In this document: positions 1 to 9,186 of the stretch, in pieces | Numbering within the stretch: the first letter of the stretch is position 1 | Layout of the letters: every line of letters starts with the position of its first letter | Assembly (NCBI GenBank): GCA_016714025.1 | Contig: JADJOB010000002.1 | Location: forward strand, 603,501-667,500 | Reading direction: 5' to 3' | From: Saprospiraceae bacterium | Lineage (GTDB): Bacteria; Bacteroidota; Bacteroidia; Chitinophagales; Saprospiraceae | Length of the DNA stretch: 64,000 bases | Program-made: the position numbers and the translations under genes | Notes under the pieces: model-generated | Told to the model about the DNA's origin: nothing | Databases searched by the model: none | Seen by the model: the letters and a program-made list of their open reading frames with translations, nothing else

Positions 1-1230
1 GCCCTTAAAAGTAATAAACTGGTGGTATTCACCGAATCAAAAGAAACTGGGGATTACATCTACGAAGCATTGATAGATGAATTCCCTGGGCAAGTAATGT
101 TTTATTCCAGCACTGGCGGAAGGCATACAGATAAAAAATTAACTTCTAATCATACAGTTTCAAGAGATTTGATAACCGCCAATTACGACCCCAATCGTAA
201 AGGAAAGGAACAGGCTGACAACTTAAAAATATTGATTGCAACAGATGTGTTAGCTGAAGGTATCAACTTGCATCGTTCTAATGTGCTCGTGAATTATGAT
301 TTGCCTTGGAATCCGACAAGGGTATTGCAACGGGCAGGTCGTGTCAATCGTTTGGGTAGCAAATTCCCGAAGGTGCATATTTTCAACTTCTTCCCTACTA
401 CCCAGTCAGATGAACATCTAGGTTTGGAATTAAACATCACTAACAAAATCCAAATGTTTCACGACATTTTAGGAGAAGATGCTAAATACCTGAGTGATGG
501 TGAAGAATTCGGAAGTCAGGAACTTTTCAACACTTTGAATAGCAAAACAGCCTACACTGGTGAAGATGGTGAAGGCGATTCCGAATTGAAGTATTTGGAA
601 TTGATCCGAAAAATCAGGGACGACCAACCCGAATTGTTTGACAAAATAAAGCACTTGCCAAAGAAAGCTCGTTCAGGTTTCAAAAAGGAAAAGTTAGAAT
701 ATGATGCATTGGTAACTTTCTTCCGAATTGGAAAACTCAAGAAATTTTACATTAATCAAAGTGGTAAATCAAATGAGATTACCTTTTTTGATGCGGTAAA
801 AGATTTAGAATGTAAGTCCGACACAAAACGTGCAAACATTCCAAACGAATATTTTCATTTGTTGCAGACCAACAAAACACGTTTTGAATTAGACACTACG
901 GTAGGCGATGAACCAACCAAAGGAAGTGGCGGACGTTCAAACGCCAAATACATTGAAACCCGCTTGAAAGACAAGTCTTTCAAAAACTTTAAAGGGTTTA
1001 CCGATTCCAATGATGAATTTTTAAATGGTGTTCGTGAAATGTTATCACAAGGAACTATTGCAAAAAAAACAGCCCAGTTAATCAAAACAGATTTGGAAAA
1101 AACCAACGACCCGTTACAGATTTTGCACATCTTGGAAAAGCATATTCGTTATGTGGCCATTGAAGGAACGAAGAATGCAAAGAAATTTCAAAAACGTGAA
1201 GTTATCCTTTCAGGATACTTAATCAAGTAA
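1..1230 (+). CDS. SF2 helicase, C-terminal part (5' end outside window), defence operon
   Basis: The frame is open from base 1, so this is the C-terminal ~409 residues of a larger protein. The visible part is a superfamily 2 helicase C-lobe: it starts in the KLVVFTESKETGDYI segment, has the ATDVLAEGINL block (motif V) near codon 80 and the arginine-finger motif QRAGRVNRLG (motif VI) near codon 113. A ~270-residue charged tail follows and resembles no domain I can name. The stop lies 5 nt before the methyltransferase start, so the two are surely co-transcribed. Helicases of this build next to Eco57I-like methylases are known from anti-phage islands (for example DISARM-like and helicase-methylase-ATPase sets). 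A DNA-translocating role in defence is inferred. The N-terminal RecA lobe and any extra domain (such as PLD) cannot be seen. Confidence 0.85.
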   Translation, partial: ALKSNKLVVFTESKETGDYIYEALIDEFPGQVMFYSSTGGRHTDKKLTSNHTVSRDLITANYDPNRKGKEQADNLKILIATDVLAEGINLHRSNVLVNYDLPWNPTRVLQRAGRVNRLGSKFPKVHIFNFFPTTQSDEHLGLELNITNKIQMFHDILGEDAKYLSDGEEFGSQELFNTLNSKTAYTGEDGEGDSELKYLELIRKIRDDQPELFDKIKHLPKKARSGFKKEKLEYDALVTFFRIGKLKKFYINQSGKSNEITFFDAVKDLECKSDTKRANIPNEYFHLLQTNKTRFELDTTVGDEPTKGSGGRSNAKYIETRLKDKSFKNFKGFTDSNDEFLNGVREMLSQGTIAKKTAQLIKTDLEKTNDPLQILHILEKHIRYVAIEGTKNAKKFQKREVILSGYLIK

Positions 1231-1235
1231 ACAGT

Positions 1236-4200
1236 ATGGATAAGAAAACAGCACAAGAACTCATAGAGAAATCCTTTAACAATGCTTTTAGCGAAGAGCA
1301 ATTCATTGTTTTTGCTAAAAACCTGTTGAATGACCTTGAAGACAAGGGCAATAGATACAGCGGCAATTTGATTTGGGACGATTATAAAGAGCATATTAAT
1401 ACCTACAAACGCATTGGTAAATATATTGACCCTGATGGCGAAGCATTAGACGTATTGATTGTAGAAGTAAAAAGCGTAACCAAATTAGAGAGAGCCAGAA
1501 CAGCACTCCGAAATTTTGTCATTAAGCACCTGAGCAAGTTTGAAAAGGATTATGCCTTAGTGGCTTTTTACAGCAAAGAAGATGACGGGGCAGATTGGCG
1601 ATTCTCTTTCATTAAATTAGAGTACCGTTCTGAACTGGACGAAGAAAAAGGCAAAGTAAAAACCAAGAAAGAGTTTACCCCTGCCAAACGCTATTCGTTT
1701 TTGGTGGGCAAATACGAAAAGGCCCATACTGCCAAAAACCAGTTGTTGCCTTTGTTACAAAACATTTCCAACAACCCCACTATTGAAGAATTAGAAGCTG
1801 CCTTTAGTATTGAAAAGGTAACAGACGAATTCTTCAACCAGTACAAAGACCTTTACATCAAGCTGTACGAGCATTTTGAAAATGACCAAAAAGTAAAATC
1901 TGCCATTGACCAAGCAGGAATAGACAATGCCCGTTTTACCAAAAAGCTACTGGGGCAAATTGTGTTCCTGTACTTCTTGCAGAAAAAAGGTTGGTTGGGT
2001 GTAGCTCAAAATAAACGTTGGGGAACAGGCAAAAAACAATTTGTGCAAGAACTGTTTGACCAAGCCCAAAAAGAAAAGGTCAATTTCTTTAAAGACAAGC
2101 TGCAATACTTGTTTTATGAAGCCCTTGCCAAAGAGCGAGACAATGTAAATTCCTACTACATGCGTTTTGATTGCCGCATTCCGTTTTTGAACGGTGGTTT
2201 GTTTGAAGCGGACTACAACTGGCAGGAAGCCAACATTACTATTCCTGAAAACCTTTTCCGCAACGAAGAAAAAAACAAAGCAGGTGATATAGGAACTGGA
2301 ATTCTGGATGTATTTGACCGCTACAATTTCACCATCAAAGAAGATGAACCTTTGGATAAGGAAGTAGCCGTTGACCCTGAGATGTTGGGGAAAGTATTTG
2401 AAAATATGCTCGACATCACCGAGCGTAAAAGCAAAGGTGCTTTTTATACCCCAAGGGAAATTGTGCATTATATGTGTCAGGAAAGCCTGATACATTATTT
2501 GGACAATGCCTTGAACAGCGGCACAAGCAGTTATCAGGAATTGGGATCAGACCAAACCAAATTGTTTGGTGGCAGCACCAACAAAAAAGGAAACCTGAAA
2601 ATAGAACTAGAGCATACCGACAATATACGAGTTCCTAAAAAAGACATTGAAATCTTTATTCGTGAAGGGCATTTTGCCTTGGAAAATGATGAGCGGGTAG
2701 CAACCAAAGGCGAAACCAAAACCTACCAATACCAACTGGCCGAAAGCATTCGCAAAAATGCCGACCTGATAGACCAAAAACTCAGCTGCATAAAAATTTG
2801 TGACCCCGCCATTGGTTCGGGTGCTTTTCCTGTGGGCTTGTTGCACGAATTGGTCAATGCAATGTTGGTGTTGAAACCGCATTTGAGTTACAACTACCTG
2901 ACCGAAAAACTAAAAGGCTTTGGTTTTGCACAACGGGAAAGCATAAGCGACAGCCGATACATATACCGCCTGAAACGTCACATCATACAAGAAAGCATTT
3001 ACGGGGTGGATATTGACAGCTCAGCCATTGACATTGCCCGTTTGCGTTTATGGTTAAGCTTGGTGGTTGACGAAGACGACTTGGATCCGATTGAAACGTT
3101 ACCCAATTTGGATTACAAAATTGTAGCAGGAAATTCTTTGATAGGTTTGCCAGATGGAGCAATGAAAGACTTGAAAGTAGAAGCCGAACTGGAAAAACTC
3201 AAAGAAATATTCTACGACATCACAGACGAAAAAGAGAAAAAAGCTCTCCGCCATCAGATAAACACCAAAATACGGGAGCTCTTAGACTCTGCCGAACAGT
3301 TTGCGGGCTACAAAATAGACTTTGACTTCAAACTCTTTTTCTCGGAAGTATGGTATAAAAAGAAAAGCAAAGATGATAACAAACCTGAAAGAGATGGTTT
3401 TGATGTGGTGATTGGCAATCCGCCCTATGTTCAACTTCAAGACAAAGAGAAAATTAGTTCTGAATTATTACGATTGTATGAACTCCAAAAATTTGAAACA
3501 TTCATTAAATCAGGAGACATTTATAGCTTATTCTATGAAAAAGGATTGAAATTATCTAGACAAAAACTGGGTGTTCTTTCATTCATAACGTCTAATAGAT
3601 TCTGTTTCACTAATTATGGTGAATCCACTAGAAATTTTCTTTCTAAGCATAATATAAAGGCAATAATTAATCTTAATAAAATAGAAGTATTTAAGGAAGC
3701 GAATGTAGGAACCATTGTAACAATTGTAGAAAATAGACCTAAAACAGGGCAAAAATTAAGAGCAGGAGAGTTTAATTCATACAACATAAATGTGTCTTTC
3801 ATTGAACAAATTTTTAATCAAACAGGCTACATTGATAGTTCGTTCTATGATTCCAGCCAATGGGGATTTTATGAAAGTGGTATTTTAAATCTTCGAAAAA
3901 AAATAATTGATAAAGGCACACCTCTTTCCAAAGTCAATGAACTTACAATAAATAGGGGTATTACAACTGGATTGAATAAGGTGTTTCTTATGCCTATCGA
4001 AGAAGCACATTCAATTTTTAAGCAACCCAAAAGCTATGAAATATTGAAGCCAGTATTCAAAGGGGCAGAAATAAAGAGATGGAAATGTAAGGAAGCAAAA
4101 AACTACATCTTCCATACTTATACAGGAGTTGAAATGAATAATTACCCTGAAATTCTGAAATATTTATCAATTTACAAGGATGATTTAGAGAATGTTTATG

Positions 4201-4844
4201 AAGCCAAAAATGGACAAAAGAAATGGTATGAGTTAAGGAAATGCTCATATTATGATTCCTTTGAGCAACGAAAGATTATTTGGACAAGACTTTCCAACAT
4301 AAACTCTTTTGCAATTTCAGAAAATGGCGAATATTCAATTGATTCAACATCTTTTGCTACTGGGTCTAACCTTGAATACTACTGTTCAATTTTAAACTCC
4401 AGAATCGTTTACTTTTATTTTAAACTTGGTGGCGTAATATGGGGTAAGGACGGTATTAAATGGTTTGGCGATTATTTTGACAGAATTCCTGTATTGTTGC
4501 CTACTGATGAGACTAAACATATTTTCAACATTAAATACAGTTACCTAAAAACATTAGCTGATAAGCAAGCCTTTGAGACTCACTTTAATTTTTTTCAAGA
4601 AATAGCTGACAGTGTTGTCTTCGAACTCTACTTCCCCGAAGAAATCAAATCGGCAGGCAAAGAAATCTTAAAGCATTTAGGAGATTTAAAGCCCATCACA
4701 GATGATATGAGCGAAGAAAAGAAACTGGCTATCATCCAAAGTGAGTTTGAACGTTTGTATGACCCTAATCATCCTGTTCGCTTTGCTATAGAGACACTGG
4801 ATAATGTGGAAGAAGTTAGGATTATAAAAGAAGCACTAAAATGA
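1236..4844 (+). CDS. Eco57I-like N6-adenine DNA methyltransferase (class 1 defence type)
   Basis: A 1202-residue enzyme. The SAM-binding motif I (CDPAIGSGAF) is near residue 522 and the catalytic motif IV (IGNPPYVQL) near residue 727, which identifies a gamma-class N6-adenine methylase of the Eco57I/TaqI type. Between and after them lies a long insertion and a C-terminal region of ~450 residues that would hold the target-recognition domain. The N-terminal ~200 residues include a strand reading VLIVEVKS near residue 75; it is reminiscent of a PD-(D/E)XK core but I cannot confirm the other acidic residues, so nuclease activity is only a possibility. Start is the ATG 5 nt after the helicase stop. 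It overlaps the ATPase gene by ATGA. It probably modifies host DNA or marks self in the operon's defence function (inference). Confidence 0.88.
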   Translation: MDKKTAQELIEKSFNNAFSEEQFIVFAKNLLNDLEDKGNRYSGNLIWDDYKEHINTYKRIGKYIDPDGEALDVLIVEVKSVTKLERARTALRNFVIKHLSKFEKDYALVAFYSKEDDGADWRFSFIKLEYRSELDEEKGKVKTKKEFTPAKRYSFLVGKYEKAHTAKNQLLPLLQNISNNPTIEELEAAFSIEKVTDEFFNQYKDLYIKLYEHFENDQKVKSAIDQAGIDNARFTKKLLGQIVFLYFLQKKGWLGVAQNKRWGTGKKQFVQELFDQAQKEKVNFFKDKLQYLFYEALAKERDNVNSYYMRFDCRIPFLNGGLFEADYNWQEANITIPENLFRNEEKNKAGDIGTGILDVFDRYNFTIKEDEPLDKEVAVDPEMLGKVFENMLDITERKSKGAFYTPREIVHYMCQESLIHYLDNALNSGTSSYQELGSDQTKLFGGSTNKKGNLKIELEHTDNIRVPKKDIEIFIREGHFALENDERVATKGETKTYQYQLAESIRKNADLIDQKLSCIKICDPAIGSGAFPVGLLHELVNAMLVLKPHLSYNYLTEKLKGFGFAQRESISDSRYIYRLKRHIIQESIYGVDIDSSAIDIARLRLWLSLVVDEDDLDPIETLPNLDYKIVAGNSLIGLPDGAMKDLKVEAELEKLKEIFYDITDEKEKKALRHQINTKIRELLDSAEQFAGYKIDFDFKLFFSEVWYKKKSKDDNKPERDGFDVVIGNPPYVQLQDKEKISSELLRLYELQKFETFIKSGDIYSLFYEKGLKLSRQKLGVLSFITSNRFCFTNYGESTRNFLSKHNIKAIINLNKIEVFKEANVGTIVTIVENRPKTGQKLRAGEFNSYNINVSFIEQIFNQTGYIDSSFYDSSQWGFYESGILNLRKKIIDKGTPLSKVNELTINRGITTGLNKVFLMPIEEAHSIFKQPKSYEILKPVFKGAEIKRWKCKEAKNYIFHTYTGVEMNNYPEILKYLSIYKDDLENVYEAKNGQKKWYELRKCSYYDSFEQRKIIWTRLSNINSFAISENGEYSIDSTSFATGSNLEYYCSILNSRIVYFYFKLGGVIWGKDGIKWFGDYFDRIPVLLPTDETKHIFNIKYSYLKTLADKQAFETHFNFFQEIADSVVFELYFPEEIKSAGKEILKHLGDLKPITDDMSEEKKLAIIQSEFERLYDPNHPVRFAIETLDNVEEVRIIKEALK

Positions 4845-6361
4845 AAATAAAGAAGGTTGAAATACGGGACTATAAAGCATTCTATGGCTTAAATGAGTTT
4901 AATGTAGAAGGCAAGAACCTTTTCATCTATGGTGAGAATGGAAGTGGTAAAAGTTCCTTTTACTATGCCTTGAAAGACTTTTTTCAATCATCAACCGAAA
5001 CTTTGGTATATGATGAAACCGAAAACATTTTCTTGACTAAAGCCCAAAAAGGCAAAGGCTTTATCGAAGTAACATTTAACCCCGATAAAGACGGTACTGC
5101 CATAGATAAAAAATACACAGTTAAGAAAAGTTCCAAAAACACCTATGTGGCAGGCGACACTAGCATTCGTGATGCCATCAAACTCAAAAGTTTTTTGACC
5201 TATAAACACTTGCTATCCATTCACCACATCAAAAAAGAAAAAGAAATTGATTTGTTTGAATTGTTAGTCAAAGGAGTTCTAAAACATTTCAAGAGTGTAG
5301 CAATAACAGGCACAAAAGAATTGGGCGAATTGTGGGAAGATGTTGAGAGTGCAATAAATAAAGAATTAGACGGCAGGAAATACAACATCACTCAAAAGCA
5401 AACGGATGTAAATAAAGCGGTTGACGTATTCAACACAGCGTTTAAAAAGCTGTTTGAAAGAACAAGCGTTGAAAACATTATGAAATTTGCTCAACCTATT
5501 TTAGACAAGTTTGGGCATAACATCGAAATAGAACTGAATTACACGCAAACTAAACCATCAACTGATTACAATTCAATAGAACGTAATCACGTGAGAGCCA
5601 AAGTAAAATACTTGGGCAAAGAAATTCTTAGGCCACATATTTTCTTGAACGAAGCAAGGCTTTCAGCCATTGCCATTTCCATCTATTTGGGAATGGTAAA
5701 GCGACACGTTCAAGGCATTCCCTGTAAAATTCTTTTCTTGGATGATATTTTTATTGGTTTGGATATTTCAAATCGACTACCACTGTTAGAAATCCTGAAT
5801 ACAGACTTTTCGACTTATCAGGTTTTTATTACCACCTATGACAAACCTTGGTATGAATTTGTAAGGACAAATTATCTGAACAGAAACAACAAATGGAAAT
5901 GCTTTGAAATCTATGCAGGTCGGACAAAGAAAGGGTTTACCATTCCTGTTGTAAAAGAAATCAAAGGTCCAGGCAATAATGACCATTTAACTTACTTTAT
6001 TCAAACAGCAGAAGACTATCACAACAAAGGCGACAACAAAGCCTCAGGAGTTTATCTACGTTCTGCATTTGAAGCCATCTTAAAGCAATTTTGTTTTGGT
6101 AAGGTGACTGTGAAATTTATGACAGACCAAAGCAAACTCAAAGCAGACGAATTTTGGAACGCAACGAAGAAATACATTACGGCTCATCCAAGTCCTGCTA
6201 ACTACAACTTGACACAAAACACCAAAGACGAAATTGACATTCTCTTGCCTTTGGTTTTAAATCCATTGAACCATAATGACATCAATAAAAACGAGCATAG
6301 CAGCGAAATCGGGCGGACAGTAAACACATTAAAAACATTAAGAACCGAACTCAATGTATAA
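4841..6361 (+). CDS. AAA/SMC-RecF-like ATPase of the defence operon
   Basis: A 506-residue ABC-type ATPase. Walker A is GENGSGKS at residues 31-38, an ABC-signature-like helix (NEARLSAIAIS) lies near residue 270, and Walker B (ILFLDDIFIGLD) near residues 297-308, with a probable switch histidine replaced in the TTYD segment that follows. The middle is short, so there is no long SMC coiled coil. The last ~120 residues (from about residue 382) form a separate helical domain with a YLRSAFEAIL helix and a terminal LNPLNHND motif, which recalls the helical C-terminal modules of OLD/RloA-like ATPases; a HEPN relation is possible but unproven. The start codon overlaps the methylase stop (ATGA), so expression is translationally coupled. 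The combination supports an anti-phage system. Confidence 0.85.
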   Translation: MKIKKVEIRDYKAFYGLNEFNVEGKNLFIYGENGSGKSSFYYALKDFFQSSTETLVYDETENIFLTKAQKGKGFIEVTFNPDKDGTAIDKKYTVKKSSKNTYVAGDTSIRDAIKLKSFLTYKHLLSIHHIKKEKEIDLFELLVKGVLKHFKSVAITGTKELGELWEDVESAINKELDGRKYNITQKQTDVNKAVDVFNTAFKKLFERTSVENIMKFAQPILDKFGHNIEIELNYTQTKPSTDYNSIERNHVRAKVKYLGKEILRPHIFLNEARLSAIAISIYLGMVKRHVQGIPCKILFLDDIFIGLDISNRLPLLEILNTDFSTYQVFITTYDKPWYEFVRTNYLNRNNKWKCFEIYAGRTKKGFTIPVVKEIKGPGNNDHLTYFIQTAEDYHNKGDNKASGVYLRSAFEAILKQFCFGKVTVKFMTDQSKLKADEFWNATKKYITAHPSPANYNLTQNTKDEIDILLPLVLNPLNHNDINKNEHSSEIGRTVNTLKTLRTELNV

Positions 6362-6660
6362 GCCGACCCTTAACAGCCACACACATTGCCAAGCCGCACA
6401 AGCCCACGCTACAACCCAAGCTTGGCAAAGAGTGTGTCTGTCCAACCGCACCACCAAAACGACCGACAAACCAGCGTACGAAAAAGAACACCGAACCGGT
6501 AACAGGCGTTTGGCTCAATGGCGGGTTCAGTGGTTAATTGAACATTCTATCTCGCATCAACTTTTGTGGTATGTTGACAGTTTAGTGCTCCTAAATCCGC
6601 CACTCCGCCAGGCCTAAAACTGACATAGCCAAAGTTAAGACAACCCCCCAAACAAATAGT
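6362..6660. repeat. Intergenic hairpin-rich spacer (E1), attC-like candidate
   Basis: No convincing gene. The GC level is higher than in the flanking genes. It holds a strong hairpin (arms around 6379-6394 and 6420-6437, core TTGCCAAGC / GCTTGGCAA) and then a block with GTTTGGC, ATGGCGGG and AGTG spaced as in the spacers at 7243 and 9055, ending in an inverted CCGCCACTCCGCC. I recall very similar stretches between accessory genes in other Bacteroidota genomes. They look like recombination sites of a cassette system, but no integrase is visible here. An 87-codon open frame (6354-6617) crosses it and is rejected as a gene. Confidence 0.45.
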
Positions 6661-6665
6661 TTTAA

Positions 6666-7223
6666 ATGACAACAGACAAATTAAAAGTGACAATCCATAT
6701 GGTTTCCAGTCTTGACGGAATTATTGCCAAGAAGGACAATAGCATTTCCTGGTTTGAAACTTCTCACCACTACGATCAAGGCGTAGAAGGTGATGACCCA
6801 ACGGAATTTTTAAAAACGATAGACTGCTATGTAATGGGTTCAAAAACATACGAACTGGCTTTGGAACTTTCAAAAGATTATGGATGGGCTTATGGAGACA
6901 AGCCCACTATTGTGCTAACGAATCGCAACTTGAAAAGCGACAAACAGAATATTGAATTCTATCCGGGTGATTTAAACAAAATCATACATGAGTATTTGAA
7001 ACCAAAATATAAAAACATTTGGGTGGTTGGCGGCTCTGGTTTGACCAGAGACTTGATTCAACTGAAATTAGTAGACGAAATCCGGGTAAGTATTTTACCA
7101 ATTATACTTGGTGAGGGGTTACCATTTTTCAATCAGATTAACCAGGAACAGGCATTACACTTAAAAGGTGCAAAAGCATATAAAAACGGGATGGTAGAAT
7201 TATGCTATGAGATAATAAAATGA
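6666..7223 (+). CDS. Dihydrofolate-reductase-fold protein (RibD C-terminal family)
   Basis: 185 residues covering the whole RibD_C/DHFR fold: the N-terminal SLDGIIA loop (about residues 14-20), the MGSKTYE segment (about 57-63), and the NADPH-binding VVGGSGLTRDLI helix (about 120-131) followed by the ILPIILGEGLPFF strand. Such stand-alone proteins are common single-gene cargo in bacteria and probably reduce a pteridine- or lumazine-like substrate with NADPH; the true substrate is unknown. It lacks the deaminase domain of bifunctional RibD. It stands alone between two hairpin spacers, which suits a mobile cassette. An in-frame ATG at 6666 follows an A-rich leader and is the only sensible start. 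Confidence 0.82.
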   Translation: MTTDKLKVTIHMVSSLDGIIAKKDNSISWFETSHHYDQGVEGDDPTEFLKTIDCYVMGSKTYELALELSKDYGWAYGDKPTIVLTNRNLKSDKQNIEFYPGDLNKIIHEYLKPKYKNIWVVGGSGLTRDLIQLKLVDEIRVSILPIILGEGLPFFNQINQEQALHLKGAKAYKNGMVELCYEIIK

Positions 7224-7242
7224 CTGTTAAAGAAAAAAACAC

Positions 7243-7380
7243 TGCCCGTAACATCGGTTTGGCAATATGGTGGCTGAAGTGCTTCCGGGAGCCATTTATG
7301 CTAGGTTCCACAGCGGGAATTCTATCGTAATTTTGTGTTAAAAACATGACACGCTGACAAGCCAGGAACTGTTACCAGCA
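7243..7380. repeat. Hairpin spacer E2 (attC-like candidate)
   Basis: Begins with GTAACATCGGTTTGGC and ends with CAAGCCAGGAACTGTTAC, imperfect inverted copies of each other, so the whole ~130-nt segment can fold back. The inner block ATGGTGGCTGAAGTGCTTCC matches the layout of E1 and E3. It starts about 20 nt after the reductase stop codon. Function is not established; it may also act as a transcript terminator. Confidence 0.45.
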
Positions 7381-7384
7381 ATTT

Positions 7385-8545
7385 TGACAAAAATAACTCG
7401 ATATCAATGGATTTAATTATTATAAAGTAAACTTATTTTGTAAAGTAAATGCTGAATTCAATTCATTAATGCAAGGGTATTGCTAAAATAGACCTCATTC
7501 GGTGTTTTATAGTTAAACATTTTCAAGGGTCTGTTATTGAGTAAATGTTCAACTTTGTTTATCTGACTTTCAGATACTTCATCAAAATTAGTTCTTTTCG
7601 GAAAAATCTTCTTAATTGTCCAATTCTATTTTCGACACTTCCCTTTTCTTGAGAACTATAGGGATTTGTAAAATAAACATCAATATTTAATTGATGATGA
7701 TTAGCAAATGCGAGATCATTATCTGTTGTTATACTGCGTATTGGTTTTTCAGTTCTGTTAAGTATTGATTTTATTTTAGAATTTATGTATTTAGCATTTT
7801 TGTGCTCAATTTTTTCAACCATGTTTTACGAGATTTTCTATCTTGTATTATTAAAATACCAGGTTTACGATTTTTCCTAAAACTATATCCATTTCTGCAT
7901 GCCCAAATCGCTTTCTTAAATTAATATGATCTGGCCTTTGGCTGATTGGTATTCTATTTAAAATTCGAGCTCTGTTTTCGTATACATTTCCTCGTTTACG
8001 CCTTCTGCCGTAGTGCTTGAGGAATTTATGCAAAGTTTTATATGCCTTACCAGATCTTTTGTTTCCATGTTTTGATGTCCAGATAAACTTATAAATAGTT
8101 TCGTGGCTTACCATCTCAACTTTTTCCAACTTAGCTCTGCCGCTTATTAATTCTGGAGATAACCTATCATGTACAATCAGTTTTTTGATTTTGCACTTAA
8201 GCTCGTCTGTGAGTTTGATTGCCTTTGGTTATTTTTATGCCTCTGAACTGTTTTCTTTGTGCCGATTCAGCACAATAATGTCCTGATCCTCTTCCCCTTT
8301 TAGCAATATTGCGGTTAAACTCTCTACTAATGGTCGATGCAGATCGATTCAATAATTGAGCTATATCTTTTTGAGAATGACCAGTTTCTAACAAAGCCTT
8401 AATTTTTAATCTTTCTTCAAAACTCATTTGAGAAAATGTCCTAACTTTACACATACGGAAATATTGAAAGGGAGCAAAACTTTTGATTCGACACCATAAA
8501 GTTCTTGCTTCCTTTTAATTTTTACAATATTTCCTTGCATTTATG
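7385..8545 (-). mobile_element. IS30-family insertion sequence (approximate limits)
   Basis: One transposase gene in a segment distinctly AT-rich compared with the flanking hairpin spacers. The left flank (about 7400-7455) is AT-rich and the right flank (8455-8540) carries a GTCGAATCAAAAGTTTTGCTCCC-like stretch split over about 8465-8495. I could not establish clean terminal inverted repeats or a target duplication, so the limits are estimates. It lies between spacer E2 and the small membrane-protein gene. Confidence 0.55.
7458..8454 (-). pseudogene. IS30-family transposase, frameshifted
   Basis: Three frames together give an IS30-type transposase of about 330 codons. The first fragment (8197-8454) holds the N-terminal helix-turn-helix (FSQMSFEERLKIKALLETGH, then STISREFNRN). 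The second (8226 down to 7851) has SPELISG, SHETIYKFIW and the first catalytic-core strand GHAEMDIVLGK. The third (from 7870 down) has TTDNDLAF (second catalytic Asp), FTNPYSSQEKGSVENRIGQL (the DDE glutamate) and ends NRPLKMFNYKTPNEV before the stop at 7458. The breaks at T runs 7871-7875 and 7810-7815 are each repaired by one added base; the break near 8225-8245 needs a net two bases. So the copy may be intact in the real genome. The core shows D-D-E with expected spacing. Confidence 0.85.
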
Positions 8546-8561
8546 ACTTGAACTTAGAAAT

Positions 8562-9044
8562 ATGTTAATTCAAGCTATAACTTTTAGTGTTTCAATTGTC
8601 TTTATATCATTCATGGTTGGAATGATTATGACCGCATTAATTAAAAATACAAATTTTTACAAAACAAAACTATCAAATTTAAATTTTATAAAAAGTGATC
8701 TTCTCAACCAAATTATTGGTGTTGGTATTGTAAAATGGATCGTGAAGTATACTTTTTTTAAATTTTTAAATCCGAATTTAAAATTTCATAAAAAAACGGG
8801 TATTGCAGAAATAAAATCTATTCGCAATGATATGACTAAAGCTGAAGTAGACCATTTATTTGCATTTTTGTTTGTTTCACTATTTATGTTTTCTGCGATT
8901 TACAATCAAAAGTTTTTTTTAGCACTCACCTTGTTACTTATAAACATACTAATGAATTTATATCCATCCCTTTTACAGCAACAGAATAAAAGAAGAATTG
9001 ATAAATTATTATCAAAATTTGAAAAGCGAAAGGAAATAAACTGA
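8562..9044 (+). CDS. Small membrane protein of unknown function
   Basis: 160 residues, very AT-rich. An N-terminal membrane segment (about 5-27), an amphipathic middle with the KWIVKYTFFKFLNPNLKF stretch, and two close hydrophobic segments (about 104-135) followed by a basic tail (QNKRRIDKLLSKFEKR). The layout (TM, conserved aromatic-basic loop containing an IRNDMTKAEVDH helix, TM hairpin) faintly recalls CrtO-type glycosyl-diaponeurosporenoate acyltransferases, but the resemblance is too weak to name it. It sits alone between the IS30 remnant and spacer E3, in keeping with cassette-like gene content. Confidence 0.6.
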   Translation: MLIQAITFSVSIVFISFMVGMIMTALIKNTNFYKTKLSNLNFIKSDLLNQIIGVGIVKWIVKYTFFKFLNPNLKFHKKTGIAEIKSIRNDMTKAEVDHLFAFLFVSLFMFSAIYNQKFFLALTLLLINILMNLYPSLLQQQNKRRIDKLLSKFEKRKEIN

Positions 9045-9049
9045 ATAAA

Positions 9050-9183
9050 TCAAAAAGCTGGTCAAAGCCATTTGGTAAAAGGTGGGGTTTAGTGCTTCTA
9101 ATGAAGTTCAGTTTCACAAAACCTGCACTTCAGTTAGTCACAAACCATGTTTGGCAATTTTCCGACACCCTGTACAAACAGCC
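9050..9183. repeat. Hairpin spacer E3 (attC-like candidate)
   Basis: Contains ATTTGGTAAAAGGTGGGG then TTTAGTGCTTC, the same order and spacing as in E1 and E2, and a right part with ACCATGTTTGGCAATTTT that is partly complementary to the left part. It fills the gap between the membrane-protein gene and the convergent dehydrogenase gene, so it could double as a terminator for both. Confidence 0.4.
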
Positions 9184-9186
9184 AAA

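Noticed and set aside
6354..6617. 87-codon frame overlapping the ATPase stop
   Set aside because: It runs through hairpin-rich spacer E1, its composition (many Thr, His, Gln, Arg) is not protein-like for this genome, and the same spacer type occurs elsewhere without such a frame.
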